A stretch of DNA of 64,000 bases from Isoetes taiwanensis (GCA_021234155.1 JAJEKV010000035.1:7931891-7995890), one strand, 5' to 3'; numbered from the stretch's first letter, positions 1 to 11,386 are shown. The notes: a model not told the origin generated them from the letters alone. Numbers and translations: made by a program.

Positions 1-620
1 ATGCAAACAGAGGCAGATCGCCATAAAGGCAATATCTTGACGCTTGCTTCCTCAGCAAGCTTTGGGATGCCAATGCCCTTGAACATGTCAAGACAGCACA
101 CTACCAGTGCCACATAAATCCCACATTGGAACGAGGCCCGCAATGCTACCGCTGCACCCACTTGCCCATGAAAAGGCAATGCACTCATTGCCTCCATTCG
201 CACGGGGCACATCATCTTTGAATTGAGGCGGGCAGATGGATTGGTGAGCCACGCCAGACGTGCTCAATGCCGCCAAATGGGAGTCATTGAGGATGAATCT
301 CATACCCTTCAAAGTTGCCCAAAGATATGATCAAATTCGGACGCGCTTATCTTTGAGTTGGTCAGCCTGGCCAGCCGTTACATGTGACATTGAGCACAAA
401 GATCCGTGACGGGTTTGGGATCATACCTTCGAGGGAGGTTATGGACATGCGAGATCAGCTATGTCCTCGGGCACACACTTGACATGTATATATACATTGA
501 TGTATACTTGTACAGTTTGACAGCATTCTTATTACTGCCACGGTTTTTCCCTCGAAAACCCTTCGGGGTGGGGGTTTTTTAACCCGGACAGTAATGCGTT
601 TGCTGTGCTCCTTATTCATT
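1..620 (+). mobile_element. LINE 3' end (ORF2 C-terminus and 3' UTR), decayed
   Basis: This is the 3' remnant of a non-LTR retrotransposon entering from the left edge. At 268-318 one frame reads CRQMGVIEDESHTLQSC, which resembles the Cys/His zinc-binding tail of plant LINE reverse transcriptases. The same stretch recurs in the LINE at 41.9-43.5 kb (CCQLEVIEDECHTLQDC at 43184-43234). Stops and frame changes interrupt the rest. The 3' UTR holds a compound stem-loop at 531-595 and ends in a TTATTCATTC-type tail instead of a long poly(A). The element is non-functional and the rest lies outside the window. Confidence 0.6.
531..595 (+). other. LINE 3'-UTR compound stem-loop (copy 1)
   Basis: A closing stem ATTACTG/CAGTAAT encloses an inner AAAACCC...GGGTTTT hairpin. 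The same ~65-nt architecture occurs at 43389-43453 and 48461-48523 with different but still complementary closing stems. In LINEs such 3' structures usually serve as the recognition site for the reverse transcriptase. Confidence 0.6.
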
Positions 621-662
621 CTTATTCAGCTTAGAGGCGCCTGACATGTAAATTTTTAGGAA

Positions 663-818
663 GGAGAAACTTTGTTGAGCAGAAAATTTCACGAAGAAAT
701 TTTTCGGGCCGCGCCACCGACTGGCGGGTCCGCGAGTGGCGGACCCACGGCGGCCGCCAAAGTCACTGGTACCGCCAAGCAATTTCAAGTGAAATTTCTC
801 TGCTCAATAAAATTCTCC
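663..818. repeat. Fold-back (inverted) repeat
   Basis: Arms of about 38 bp around TTGAGCAGA and TCTGCTCAA face each other across a GC-rich centre and would form one long imperfect hairpin. The centre holds a perfect 8-bp inverted repeat at 726-746 (GGGTCCGC, 5-nt spacer, GCGGACCC). No coding content is credible. It may be a small fold-back MITE, but no clear target duplication was found. Confidence 0.45.
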
Positions 819-1172
819 AACAAAAAAAAGGGGGCTTCAAATTTGCCCCCGATTCTCTCTTTCCTGCAGTTTTTCGGCAAGATCTGTTGGCGGCGCCGCT
901 TAACCTAAGACGGCAAGGGCAGCTTCAGATCGGGTGGAGATCGACGTAAAATTACAGAGTTTAAAAACCTGTTGTTTGGGGCCGAAATTTGATGCCCCCT
1001 TTTTTTTCGGTATTCACATGAACTAAATCTGAGACGGCCAGTTTGACGTCTGAGTCGTTCGTCCCCGAACTGTTAAAGCAGTTCACACCTGAGCGTCTCG
1101 AACGGCTTGACGTCCGGCAAGTTTTGCCGCTGGCATGTGAGGCGTCCCTTAGAGTGCTTTCCCACCATCGCG

Positions 1173-1336
1173 GTAAATGTCGGATGTGGGCATGTTATAG
1201 CCAGCCTTAAATGGCAAAAAATCCGTTGTCCACAAAAACGCCGTGTAATTTTTTTTGGCGTGGCTATAACATGTCAAAGACACGGATATACCACAGATAT
1301 GCCCATGGCTATAACATGTCAGCGTCCGATATATAC
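1173..1336. repeat. Fold-back repeat with TGGCTATAACATG arms
   Basis: The left arm (1173-1202) and right arm (1307-1336) are imperfect 30-bp inverted copies built around CATGTTATAGCC / GGCTATAACATG. A further copy of the arm lies at 1260-1275. It looks like a small MITE-like fold-back. No target-site duplication could be settled. Confidence 0.45.
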
Positions 1337-2501
1337 GGTGCTCCACTTTCGACGGACCTAGATGAGGTTAAACCCAGGTCCAAAAGTAATTGTCGGGATT
1401 ACTTCCCAAATGAGGTTCTTAACCTCAGCCATTTAGGTTCTTAGCTCATGGGAACATAGGAATAGCAGACCTGGAGGTTTTTTGCCCATGGGAAAACACC
1501 CTTACACCATTTAATTTATTTCTAACAAGAAATTTCGTGCGGCCACAAACATTTCTTTGGTTCCAGATTTATGAGGTTGGATCCACCACTAAAGTCCTTT
1601 TTTTTTTTAATAATGCAATGCCTATTTACTTAAGTAGTGTGAACGCCATGCTTGATATTAGTTTGAAACTTGCATAAATTGGAGCCTAGGGCATTAAATT
1701 TTTTAATGTGCATTGTGTTTCTTTCATCTCCTTCCACTTCTGATCCTTTCGCACTTCTATCTTCAATCTTCATCTCAGCTTCCTTTCCCGCTTTATCACC
1801 TTCAATCTTTATCTTCCTCTCTTCAATCTTTATCTCCCGTTTTATCTCCGCTATCTTCTGATCTCCCCTTCCTTACCTGGCCTTCCGGATGCAGCGGATG
1901 CAGTAGATAGCGGTGGATACAGCGGATGCAGCAGATAACAGGGATGAATCTAGGCAAAGCCCATCTGAAAATCTTTGCAAATATTGTGTGTTCCGGAAGC
2001 AGATTTCTGGAAGCATCCGAAAATCCCTCCGCAAGAAAATCTTTGTTTTGCTCTGCTTGGTTGCTGCCTTCACACTTTGCTCCTCATCTCTGTGTCTGAT
2101 TGGGAATGCCGGTTGCTCATCTCTTGGGGTCTGGCCATGGCTCCTAACAAATCTTCTGCGGCTTTTCGGTTCCCACTATCACCTTGATTGCCGGGACCCC
2201 TTCTTGCCCGACCATATCTTCTAGCTATTCAAATTCCTCTGCTGGCCCAGGATTCATTACCATAAGCTCGGCTTTGCACAGTTCGTCCGCAAAAAGGCGT
2301 CCGTTAAAATCTATTTTTCAGGAGATACAAGGGCCAGGTTACTCCAGTGCAAAGGGATTTTTTGGATTCTTGCAGGCTTTGATGTTTCTGCTGAAGGAAT
2401 TGAGGACCCAAAGATTTGAATTTATACACTTCATCTTGTCTCCAAAATCATTTCTTTCTTACGGGCCAGAAAAAAACCAGATTATTAACAGGATGATGTG
2501 T
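1337..2501. other. Non-coding interval with pyrimidine-rich tract
   Basis: No supported gene. Positions 1712-1880 are strongly C+T rich (TCTTCAATCTTTATCTCC-like runs), followed by GGATGCAGCGGATGCAG-type short repeats at 1886-1935. The tract could be transcribed leader sequence, but no start codon with a recognisable protein follows. Confidence 0.4.
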
Positions 2502-2503
2502 TA

Positions 2504-2981
2504 GGGGAGGGTGCCCACTATCAGCGCAGTGCCCAGCTACTGCGCGGCTCAATTTCGCACTCTTGCCCACTGATCCCGCAGCCCTATCCCCCTGAATTGC
2601 GCATACCTTGCCCTTCAACTGTGTGTAACTTTCTCCGCCAATGTCGGATTGACACGTGGATTGGTGCATCTGAAAGCTCTCTTCAAGAGCTTTCTTTTCA
2701 TATGGTTGGCACTACAGTCTCCTCAGGAATCCTCGAAAACAATTGATGGCTACTTGGTGCGCAGTGGATGGGCAATTGGTGCAGGGAGATGGCCAGGTAA
2801 CCTACCCTACTTTCAAGGCTCGTAACTTCTTCTCAGGAACTCCAAATCTGAAATTTTTTTCAGTGATAGATAGCTGAGCTCGTCCTCTTTTCAATAATGT
2901 CTCATTCGTCCAAAATTGATGCAGGAATCTAGAGTTATGAAGGTTCTGAGACTAAATGTGGCATATATGGGCACCCTCCCC
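2504..2981. mobile_element. TA-flanked MITE, 14-bp TIRs
   Basis: Perfect 14-bp terminal inverted repeats (GGGGAGGGTGCCCA at 2504-2517 and its complement at 2968-2981) are flanked on both sides by TA (2502-2503, 2982-2983). The 478-bp body has no coding capacity. TA duplication is typical of Tc1/Mariner-type MITEs. The family is otherwise unknown to me. Confidence 0.6.
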
Positions 2982-2983
2982 TA

Positions 2984-3356
2984 CATCCTTCAATGCTGCC
3001 ATGGTCAAAGTATTTGTCCAAACCCAGCCTGCCAATCTGAGAAATAGCAAGTATAGCACAAGATTGAGAGCGGAGATCAAGAAGCTGAGAATTGGTCCGG
3101 CCATTCTTTTTTCTTGGTCATTTGATTTGCTGTTCATTTAAGCTCCCTTTGGAGTATCTTCCCTCTTGAATATTGGATATGGTTAACAGCAACGTTGACA
3201 GAGATGCCAACTCTTCTGAAAACGCCACTCATTATTTTCCAAATCAACTTGACGCTATACATGACACATGACACCGTATATTCTGTTGTAAAGTTGTTTT
3301 GCTGTTGTGTAACATATTCTTTGTTGTGTTGTAACAAATTTTAAACATCATTGTCT
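2984..3356. other. Non-coding interval
   Basis: No gene or clear repeat was recognised. Positions 3285-3335 are TTG-rich (TGTTGTAAAGTTG-like). Confidence 0.4.
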
Positions 3357-3500
3357 AGATTATGGTTTTGATTAGATTGTGGTTTTGGATTGGAATATGG
3401 TTTTTGGTTTCAATTTGGTCGTGGTTGTGGATTACATTGTGGGTCTAGATTATGGTTCGATGGATTGTGGTTTTATGTTAGATTGTGGTTTTAAGGTTTC
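3357..3500. repeat. Degenerate GATTGTGGTTTT minisatellite
   Basis: About eight imperfect copies of a 12-15-bp unit resembling GATTGTGGTTTT run head to tail, immediately upstream of the segmental duplication. Confidence 0.5.
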
Positions 3501-4347
3501 TAACGAATATATTTTTATTTTGTGGTTTGGAATTTCATTATTATAGTTTGAGGTTCATGTTTGCGGTTTGGGGTTTGAGATTGATAATCAACTATTGTTT
3601 TGTTCTTAGATGCAACTCTATAAAGCTTTCAAAGCAAAACATTCAAATGTCAAAACTATGCATGTTATTTTTCCATATGCATGTTAATGTTTTTTCTTCT
3701 TCTCTTCCTTATACATCTGAGAAATTGGGGTTAGTCATGTGCAATAATGGAGCAATAGATAGACAAGGTTCTATAGAATCTGTGTTGAATGTAGAACATC
3801 TTCCTTATGATTGTGAAGTAGTAATGCCATTGCTCGCTAACAATTTTGTTTCAAAACTAAATCTTCAATCTCTACTCAGCCTTATTTACAGCTTTCCATA
3901 GGTTTCTATCTAGCTTTCAACATTTCCCCTTCACAATCCTATATTATGAGTATGCAGGCATTACTCCATATAGACTAGCTTATGTTGATTTTGACAAGAC
4001 TCCATAGACTGACTTATGTTGATTTTGACAAGAAATTAGCTGTTAACTTCTCCATAGCATAGCACATGATAATTGTGCTGATGTCCATGTGATTATATGG
4101 CACTTGATGCTTCTCCTATAATTTCATATGACGTGTTTGTTGCAGATCATACTAGGATTTCTGAACATAACCACATTTGTGAGCATGAAACTTGATAAGC
4201 ACTACACTATTACACCCATTCAATCCCTTCAATTTGAGTTCCTATAAAGTAAATATCCCGAATCATTTGTCTTATCCAAATGCAACAAGAGGCAATAAAG
4301 AGAGAGTCATAGAATCCATAAGACATCAGGAATTCATAGGACATCTA

Positions 4348-4398
4348 GAAGGAAGGAAGGAAGGAAGGAAGGAAGGAAGGAAGGAAGGAAGGAAGGAA
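4348..4398. repeat. (AAGG)n microsatellite
   Basis: About twelve AAGG units. The orthologous place in copy B (15178-15246) carries mainly GGGA units instead. Confidence 0.85.
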
Positions 4399-4470
4399 GT
4401 ATATTTTAACGTCCACGGAAGAAGAAATGCAAGAAGTAAAGTTTGATTCTTGCAGTAGAACCGTATTTAT

Positions 4471-4499
4471 GCCCCGCAATGCCGGGCACCCGTTACTAG
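4471..4499 (+). mobile_element. Helitron-like 3' terminus
   Basis: A short hairpin (GCCCCGCAATGCCGGGC, 4471-4487) lies 8 nt before CTAG (4496-4499), which is followed by T. Plant Helitrons end with a GC-rich hairpin close to CTRR and insert before T. The 5' TC end was not located, so element length is unknown. Confidence 0.45.
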
Positions 4500-4537
4500 T
4501 GTTCCTAAATCCTACATCTTACTCATATTGTAGTTAC

Positions 4538-4565
4538 GCCCCGCAACGTCGGGCACCATAACTAG
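4538..4565 (+). mobile_element. Second Helitron-like 3' terminus
   Basis: Hairpin GCCCCGCAACGTCGGGC (4538-4554), then CTAG at 4562-4565 followed by T. It lies 66 bp downstream of the first terminus, so two termini stand in tandem. Confidence 0.45.
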
Positions 4566-5253
4566 TACTACTTAAATCAACAAAGAGAAAATTTCATAGA
4601 AGAAAAAATATTAAAGGATACTACTTAAATGTGTGGATCTAGGTTTGTGCGATACTACTTAAATGCATGGATTTAGACTCATGCGCATGTGCACCTCGAT
4701 GGAGGTGTTTCTTTAATACTGGCCCGGTTTGTGAATGTTGAAAAAGACATGCCTCTACTTTATTTCTTTTATTACATAGAAACCTCCCCAATTTTTCGCA
4801 GAAACCTCCCCAATATTCCAAATTGAAACCTACCCTAAGTTATTGACTTGAGGAACCTCCTCACGTTCTCTAAAACTTATCTTATCTAAAACTTGAGGAG
4901 GGAGTTTCCATAAAAAAAATTGGGTAGGTTTTAAGATTTGGGAAAATGGGGAGGTTTTCAAGAAAGTTGGGGTGGGGAGGTCTCTATTCAAAATTTGAAG
5001 GGTTCCAAAGGAGAATTTGGCCACACCATTATTTACTCTTTAAAGATATTTTAGGGGAGGTTTCTATTGAAAATTTGAAGGGCCCGCACCATTATTTACT
5101 CTTTAAAAATATTTTAAGAAACATTTTGGCCAATTCAAAATGATAATTCACACACACAAAGCCGTAGCAAACCAGCATGTTCTACATCAAAATCTCCGAA
5201 GTCGGGTGTTTTTCACCAAACATAATATATTTTTTGACCGGTTGTTTCTAACC

Positions 5254-7690
5254 ATGTCAATCCTTTGGATTTTGGCCTTTCTAGTCTCAAGAATTCAGGC
5301 CCGGTTCTATGGATACTTATTTGATAGCTTTGTGGAAGAGATAACAATTATAATTGATGCAAATGGACGGAATGGATGGGCTTAGAGTGTTACTTCCTAT
5401 TCAAAATCTGGCACTATTGGTAATACTACAATTCAGAAGTAATCAATTTAGTGGAGACTGCTCTATTCTCGCTTTCGATTTTTCAATTCTAATTCGGCAT
5501 AACTAATTTCCAGTCTCTTCGGGCCGCCATTGGGCGCGTCTTTATTTCTATCCCTTTGATTTCTCATCTTTCAACACCAACAATGCAATTTTTTCTCATT
5601 ATCGCCAATAATTATGTCCTCCTCGGCAATCTAAGTATAGTCAACGGTTAATGGATTACAAAGTGGCTATCCGTTTTAAGGAATATAATCTCAACGTGCC
5701 TTCGTCATCTCTTCAAATCAAGTTCTACCCGAAAGAACGCGATCTACATATGCATTTATCAATGCCATAGAAGTAATATCGTGCAAGACAACTATGCGGA
5801 CGATGCTACACTTGTGAATGCTTGAGGAAAGCGAGGCCAAATTTGGGATGTCCGATACAAAGAATGGAGACCATGTACAGTGAATGTGGGAGGCGCCTAT
5901 ATTGGCCCAACAAATGATTCATATCTCTCAAGGACTTGGTCCAAGAATGATGAACGATCTAAATGGTGGAGTACGAGGCCAAAAATATGAAACCCCATCA
6001 GCTACAATCATTTATCCTTTGTGCTCGATTACCTTTGCACCTCCTGCTGTTTTCCAAACGGCCGAACATTAAAGGAAAGCAATCTTACTTGGACCTTTGA
6101 CATTGATTCAAATTATACTTACTATGTGTCTTTGTTGTTTTGTGAGCTTGAAACTAGTGTCTCAACCGCAAGGACTTTTGATGTTTATCTCAATGATATG
6201 ATCGCATTTCGTGGCATGGATATTGTTACACTTTCTCGAGATATTAATATCGCACTTTACAAGGATTTTCTTTGTGAAAGTACCGGACAAAGTATCTACT
6301 TTGAAGCTTCATTGTCACCAACATCCTCTCAACTCAATAGCTCTATACTAAATGGGCTTGAGATTATGAAGATGAATAATAGTGCAGGAAGTTTAGCGGT
6401 GTATACCTAAGCCCTGCCTGGTTTTGTGCCCACCTCGGATACTCCTAGTGCTAAAAAAGACCAAGGTTCTTTGTGGGAATTATTGTTGGGGGTGTTGTAG
6501 GAGGCATTATTGCCATAGCCCTAGTAGTATCCCTCATCTTTTTCTTGCTCAAGCCAAAAGCAAAAATTATAACAAAAAAGCGCATCTAGGAGACCACCTC
6601 CTACATCCCAATCTAGCATATTTTCAACATCCCAACTTAGCATATTTTCCGGTGAAACTTCAAGTCAAGGAGGTAGATATTTTCTCTCTCACAGATTCTC
6701 GGCTGCTACAAATAATTTTGACAACAATTTGGTGCTTGGAGTTGGGGGCTTTGGAAAGGTGTACCAAGTTTTGAGTTGTATGATGGAATTAAGTTTGCCG
6801 CAAAAGGGCAAGTCGCGAAGTTCACCGCAAGAAGGGTATGCGAGAGTTCGCATTTAGATTGATATGTTATCTAAACTAAGGCATCGCCATTTGGTTTCTT
6901 TAATAGGCTCTTGTGATGAGGAGGGAGAAATGGTATTAGTCTATGAGTTGATGGCCAAGGGAACATTGAGGTCTCATCTGTATGGTCGAGTAAACTTCCT
7001 CTCTCATGGAAACAAAGGCTAGAAATTTGCATTGGAGTTGCAAAAGGGCTTCATTACCCGCATTAATCGGATCAGTTCAGGGGATCATTCATCGTGATAT
7101 CAAGACTACAAACATTCTTTTGGATGAAAATTTTGTGGCCAAAGTATCGACTTTGGACTTTCCAAGACAGCCCTTCTTTGGATCACACTCATGTCAAGAC
7201 TCTAGTGAAAGGCGGCTTTGGCTATGTGGATCCGAGAATATCTTATGACATACCAATTGTGAAAAGTCCGATGTATACTCTTTTGGAGTTGTCTTTGTTG
7301 GAGGTGATATGCGTGAGGCCAGCCGTGGATCACTCACGCCCCTGCGGATCAAGTCAATCTTTCGAGTGGGCAATACTGATGTCACAAGTCCGGCTTGTTG
7401 GAAGACATAATTGATCCAAATTTGAAGGGCCAATATAATGTAGAGTCCATGCACAAGTTTGGAAAGATAGGCGCAAAATGTTTGGAAGAGAATGGAATCG
7501 ATAGGCCCCCATGGGTGATGTTCTTTGGAACTTGGAAGTCTGTATTGGAATTGCAAAAGAAGTCCGCTATGCCTCGTAGAAGACAAGACGCCGATCTGAA
7601 GAGAGTCCTTCGCTTTTTCTTTAAGTGATAGTAATAAGGTTGGAAGTGAGACCAGAGTGCCAATGCATTATTCTCCCACCGCAAAGACCG
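5254..7690 (+). pseudogene. CrRLK1L receptor kinase, copy A (apparently broken)
   Basis: This matches the intact kinase at 16111-18534 from the start ATG (5254) to the stop region (~7688). It carries the signal peptide, malectin-like ectodomain, membrane span and kinase. Many 1-3 base changes break the frame, so as given no full protein can be made. I compared copies throughout: nearly every disruption sits where copy B has CAG or CTG, for example TATCTGAC read as TATCGAC near 7146, TTCCAGTG as TTCCGGTG near 6650, and CTCAGATA as CTCGGATA near 6437. This pattern is unlike random decay. A consensus error at methylated CHG sites would explain it, in which case the gene may be intact. Kept as a pseudogene because that is what the given sequence shows. 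Confidence 0.8.
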
Positions 7691-7741
7691 AAGGAAGGTA
7701 GTAATTGTCCAAATAAGCATTAGAAGAGCTGCATAATTCGT

Positions 7742-7747
7742 AATAAA
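7742..7747 (+). terminator. Poly(A) signal AATAAA, kinase copy A
   Basis: AATAAA lies about 50 bp after the stop region. The same hexamer is at 18583-18588 in copy B. Confidence 0.35.
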
Positions 7748-9242
7748 CGCTGGGGGCTAATTCATTATATTACTCTATTTTTATAAAGCATAAAATTCGT
7801 CTTTTTTCTTTTCAAGCGGCGCGCTAATTACGCCGCCTTTTTTTCTTGCAGCTCGTTTCTTCTCGCCTCATACTTTTTTCTTGCAAAGATTCGGATACTA
7901 GGCACCATACCACATAAAAATAAAATATTACAGAGGCATCATACCACTGCGCAGACACCGAAAAGAGAGCTTGAGTCGCCATATAGTCGCCGAGCTACCG
8001 GCATTCCTCGTGGTCGCAATCTTTTCGAATAGGATAGGTCGACGTGCGTACATTTGAAGGTCTCTATTCATCGTCTATTCTTTTATAATTCACGATAGAA
8101 TATAATATATGCACCGCTATTCATTATTTTTTGTTTCTTTATCGGTTTTCTCAACTCTTAATTTGACCATTAATGGCTAGCATATTCGTGGCATTGTGCG
8201 GATCCACGACCCACTAACATTTTGCCAAGAAAAACACATGCCATTTCCTATGGTACAATGAAAAATTTTAAACCATGGTCTCAATCGATCAAGCTCGAGG
8301 CAAGAAATTGCCCGCCTCCACTCGAGGCAGGTGGCGATCACGGATCTACGTCCAACCAAAGAACAAAATAATTTGGATAAATCGCCAATAACCTGGGCTG
8401 GACGAATCGAACCTCGAGGCCATACTGGTCTCATCAGAACCCCTAAAGCACTTAGAAATATGGCTGCTCTTTACTGTCACAATTCCTTCCATGCTGTCAC
8501 AATTCCTTCCCTGCTTCATGGGATAACCTTCGAATGCTTCTGCTTGCATTCGCATCTTCACACTATCAGAGAAACTTCCAAACTCTGGGTGTCGCATTGT
8601 CGATATCAAATAAGCTTGAAATCTGCCGCTATCAGAAACTATGTGGCGTGACTGGACTCTCAAACAACCCAATACCTCTATTCGCACTCAAAACTTGTCT
8701 GCCTTGGCCGGGTTCTACAAAGACTACTCTAGACTGTATCTATCTCAATGCTTCTTTGGTAAACTCAGGACCAATGAAGGAGAACAGATAGCATGTTTTT
8801 GAGAACAATTTGACCTATGGAAGAAAAAAAATGTCTTTAAAATTTGACCTATGAAAAAAGAAATTTTTGTAAAAATCACCTTTGAAACATCTGCACCACA
8901 AATATGATATTTAACCTTAACAAGAAATTTATCGCGGCAGCCAAGGCCGCCGCAAACATTTCTCTTTACTGGCCATTTTCTGGTTCAAAAATTTGTGTGA
9001 AGCTGGAATGGTGTCTGACTCCACCTGGCCACACTCAAAGTCCTCAAGATTTCCTCAGATTGTGTGTAGACCCCCTTAGATTTTCATCCCTCAGATTCCT
9101 CAAGGTTCTATGATTCCAAGAGAAATCTACCTAATTATTCACATTCCTTTAGTTCTCTCATATCTTTGTCATATTTTGAGGGGAAATCTCTTAAGATTCT
9201 TTTTAACTCCAAATAATGTGTATGACTACAATGAAAGAATTC
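7748..9242. other. Duplicated 3' flank of the kinase, copy A
   Basis: Shared with 18589-20085. An open frame of 113 codons on the minus strand (8346-8687, also 19192-19533) is identical in both copies, but it shows no known domain and its conservation only reflects the recent duplication. A GGTTCGATTC motif on the minus strand resembles a tRNA B box, but no tRNA fold was found around it. Confidence 0.4.
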
Positions 9243-9245
9243 TAA

Positions 9246-9461
9246 GGGTGAAATCACACTACGTTCCCTCCCTTTTGTTGACGTGGCAGTGAGGGAAACG
9301 GAAGGCTAGCAAATTGGTTCGATCGTATCACACTATTGAAGATGGAGATGCCCACGGTGGATGAGAATCAGATGAGTAAAGGTCGCTTTTACCGCATCGC
9401 TGGAGACCTGGGCAGAGATTCAAATTGAAATTGAAATTGGAGACCTGCTGGGCAGAGATTC
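9246..9461. mobile_element. Truncated left end of TIR element (copy A)
   Basis: TAA (9243-9245) is followed by the TIR GGGTGAAATCACACTA (9246-9261). The full-length relative is at 20089-21047. Homology with copy B stops at about 9461, inside the element, and no right TIR is found here. Confidence 0.55.
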
Positions 9462-10768
9462 ATTGAGGAGGACGAAACAAAAATTGCATAAATTGCATGC
9501 AAAAACTTAGTGCACTCTAGATGTACTGATTAGTATGCCTCATGCAATACGCCCATGAAATCATATGAAAACCATGCCAAAAAGCGTACAAACTCACAAA
9601 AAAACCCCTGTTATAATGCTACATATTCCTATACATAGTGAATAATATTGGCAACCATTTATTCTACTGGGATGTTATAATTTCAGCAACTACAAAGGTA
9701 ACAACTATACTTGCAGTTCTACATCTGAGTGGCAGACTTGGAGTGCCTCTTTCAACCCTCCTCAGTACTCTATTTGGAATGGCAGACCTGGGGTGGCTGA
9801 GATTCCAAGGTACTACTTGCTTTTTTGCCCATCAAATATTTTGTTTTATGACTTCTTATTTATGCATGCCACTTCACTGCCTAAGAAGTCCATTAAAGTG
9901 CCATGAGTCCATTAAAGTGCTTAAGAATAAAACATGCCTGTTACACTCCTTGCAAATGGTATCACCTATGCATCTACTGCACTAATGTTCCCATAGTATG
10001 ACAGTGTATTGTATTCATATTTTGCCTAGCTAAGCATGTTCTTGACAGAGATGGCCCTGATATTCCATTTGCCTACTTTTTGCCCAACAAATATTTTGTT
10101 TTATAACCTTTTATTTGTCTATGCATTTCATTCTCTAAGAAATATTTAAATTTGCCATACTAACAAGTCTATTAAACTGATTATAAATAGTATCACCTAG
10201 CCTTTGCCTATGTTGCAACCAATGTGCACAATAAAGAGGTTATTTATTTGTCAAAATCTGTTGACTATATACAACATTCTAGATCTATAACTAATACATG
10301 TTTCAGCTATTCAATATCCATTAAATATTCTAGATCCACAAGTACTAACGTGTTTGTCTATAAAATTCAATAGGGCCTTCTTTTGGAAATTTCCAGGCAT
10401 TCATTGTCATGCAATTTGGAAGCGTTACGTGTCCTGAAGGGAATGTTGACTCATTATTCAAAATAACTTTTTAATCCTCTTGCTATGCAATCTAGAAGAG
10501 GCAAATGCTGTCAAGAAAATATTGTACTTTTTATTCATACAAAATTTTGATGCCTAATTAATAAACAGCACAAACATTTCATAGTCATCAACGTCAAATG
10601 TAGTTATAATTTTGGAATGTGTGATCTCAGATAATATTCATTTGATAATCATTAAATAAAGAATGTGCTATGAATGGTACTTCATGGTTTTTGCTCCTCC
10701 CTCGAGCAGTATTTATTTGGATTTCTTTGACTCATTTTTCTTTTTAAGGGTCTTTGAAGGGGAAAACA

Positions 10769-10805
10769 TGGTTAATGGTTAATGGTTAATGGTTAATGGT
10801 TAATG
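10769..10805. repeat. (TGGTTAA)5 heptamer repeat
   Basis: Five perfect 7-bp units, flanked by an inverted CATGGTTAATG / CATTAACCATG pair (10768-10778, 10824-10834). The unit differs from the plant telomere repeat TTTAGGG. Confidence 0.7.
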
Positions 10806-11386
10806 GCCAACAAATGTATGGAGCATTAACCATGCTTGGGCACACCACTATTGATTTAGACGCCTCTCAAATCATATCATGCAATTCTTATTTCCCATCT
10901 ATTGGCAAAACGTGAGCATATTAGGCAATGCCCAGATGTGATGGGCCAATATTGTAATTGTAAAGATTGCCTTCCTCATGTGTTTTAGCTCTTCTGGCAA
11001 GTAATATTATATTTAGAATTTCCAAGTTTGAAGCTAGATCAATGTAGATTCTTTGAAATATTCTTCACTTTACATGCCAAATAATAATAACCTACGTAAG
11101 AACTACTTTACATGCCAAACAGGTCGCAATGGGTTCACTACAACTACTGTAAAAAATATATACGCCACTTTTATAATATGTTGTAGATGCAATTCTCATT
11201 TCACAAAAACGAAAAATGTTCGATCTTTAACTACATTGAATGGATCCAAATGCCATGAACAAAATAGAGTGGTTGAATATCAATAGTTGCAATTGTTTGA
11301 CCTTTTGATAGTTGTAAATGTGACATCCAATTTGGACAATAACTTAAAAGGGGCATAATTGACGTCCCTACACATCTATTGTTTAA

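Larger units (their letters stand above)
3655..9461 (+). repeat. Segmental duplication, copy A
   Basis: About 5.8 kb is collinear with 13363-20302. The shared content is a leader segment, a microsatellite, two Helitron-like termini, a receptor-kinase gene, a conserved downstream block and the left end of a TIR element. Between 8341 and 8990 the copies are almost identical, so the duplication is recent. Copy A lacks 1154 bp present in B (junction at 4206/4207). Within 5290-8340 the differences from B cluster at CAG/CTG sites. Confidence 0.9.

Noticed and set aside
4192-4446. Gly/Lys/Glu repeat protein over the AAGG run
   Set aside because: The repeat residues come only from the microsatellite and the flanks have no domain.
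8395-8430. tRNA gene on the minus strand (GGTTCGATTC B box)
   Set aside because: No acceptor, D or anticodon stems can be formed around the box.
8346-8687. 113-codon minus-strand gene conserved in both duplicates (also 19192-19533)
   Set aside because: Identity only reflects the recent duplication. No domain, no regular start context and nothing to distinguish it from a chance frame.
10769-10805. Interstitial telomere repeat
   Set aside because: The unit TGGTTAA is not TTTAGGG or a known variant.
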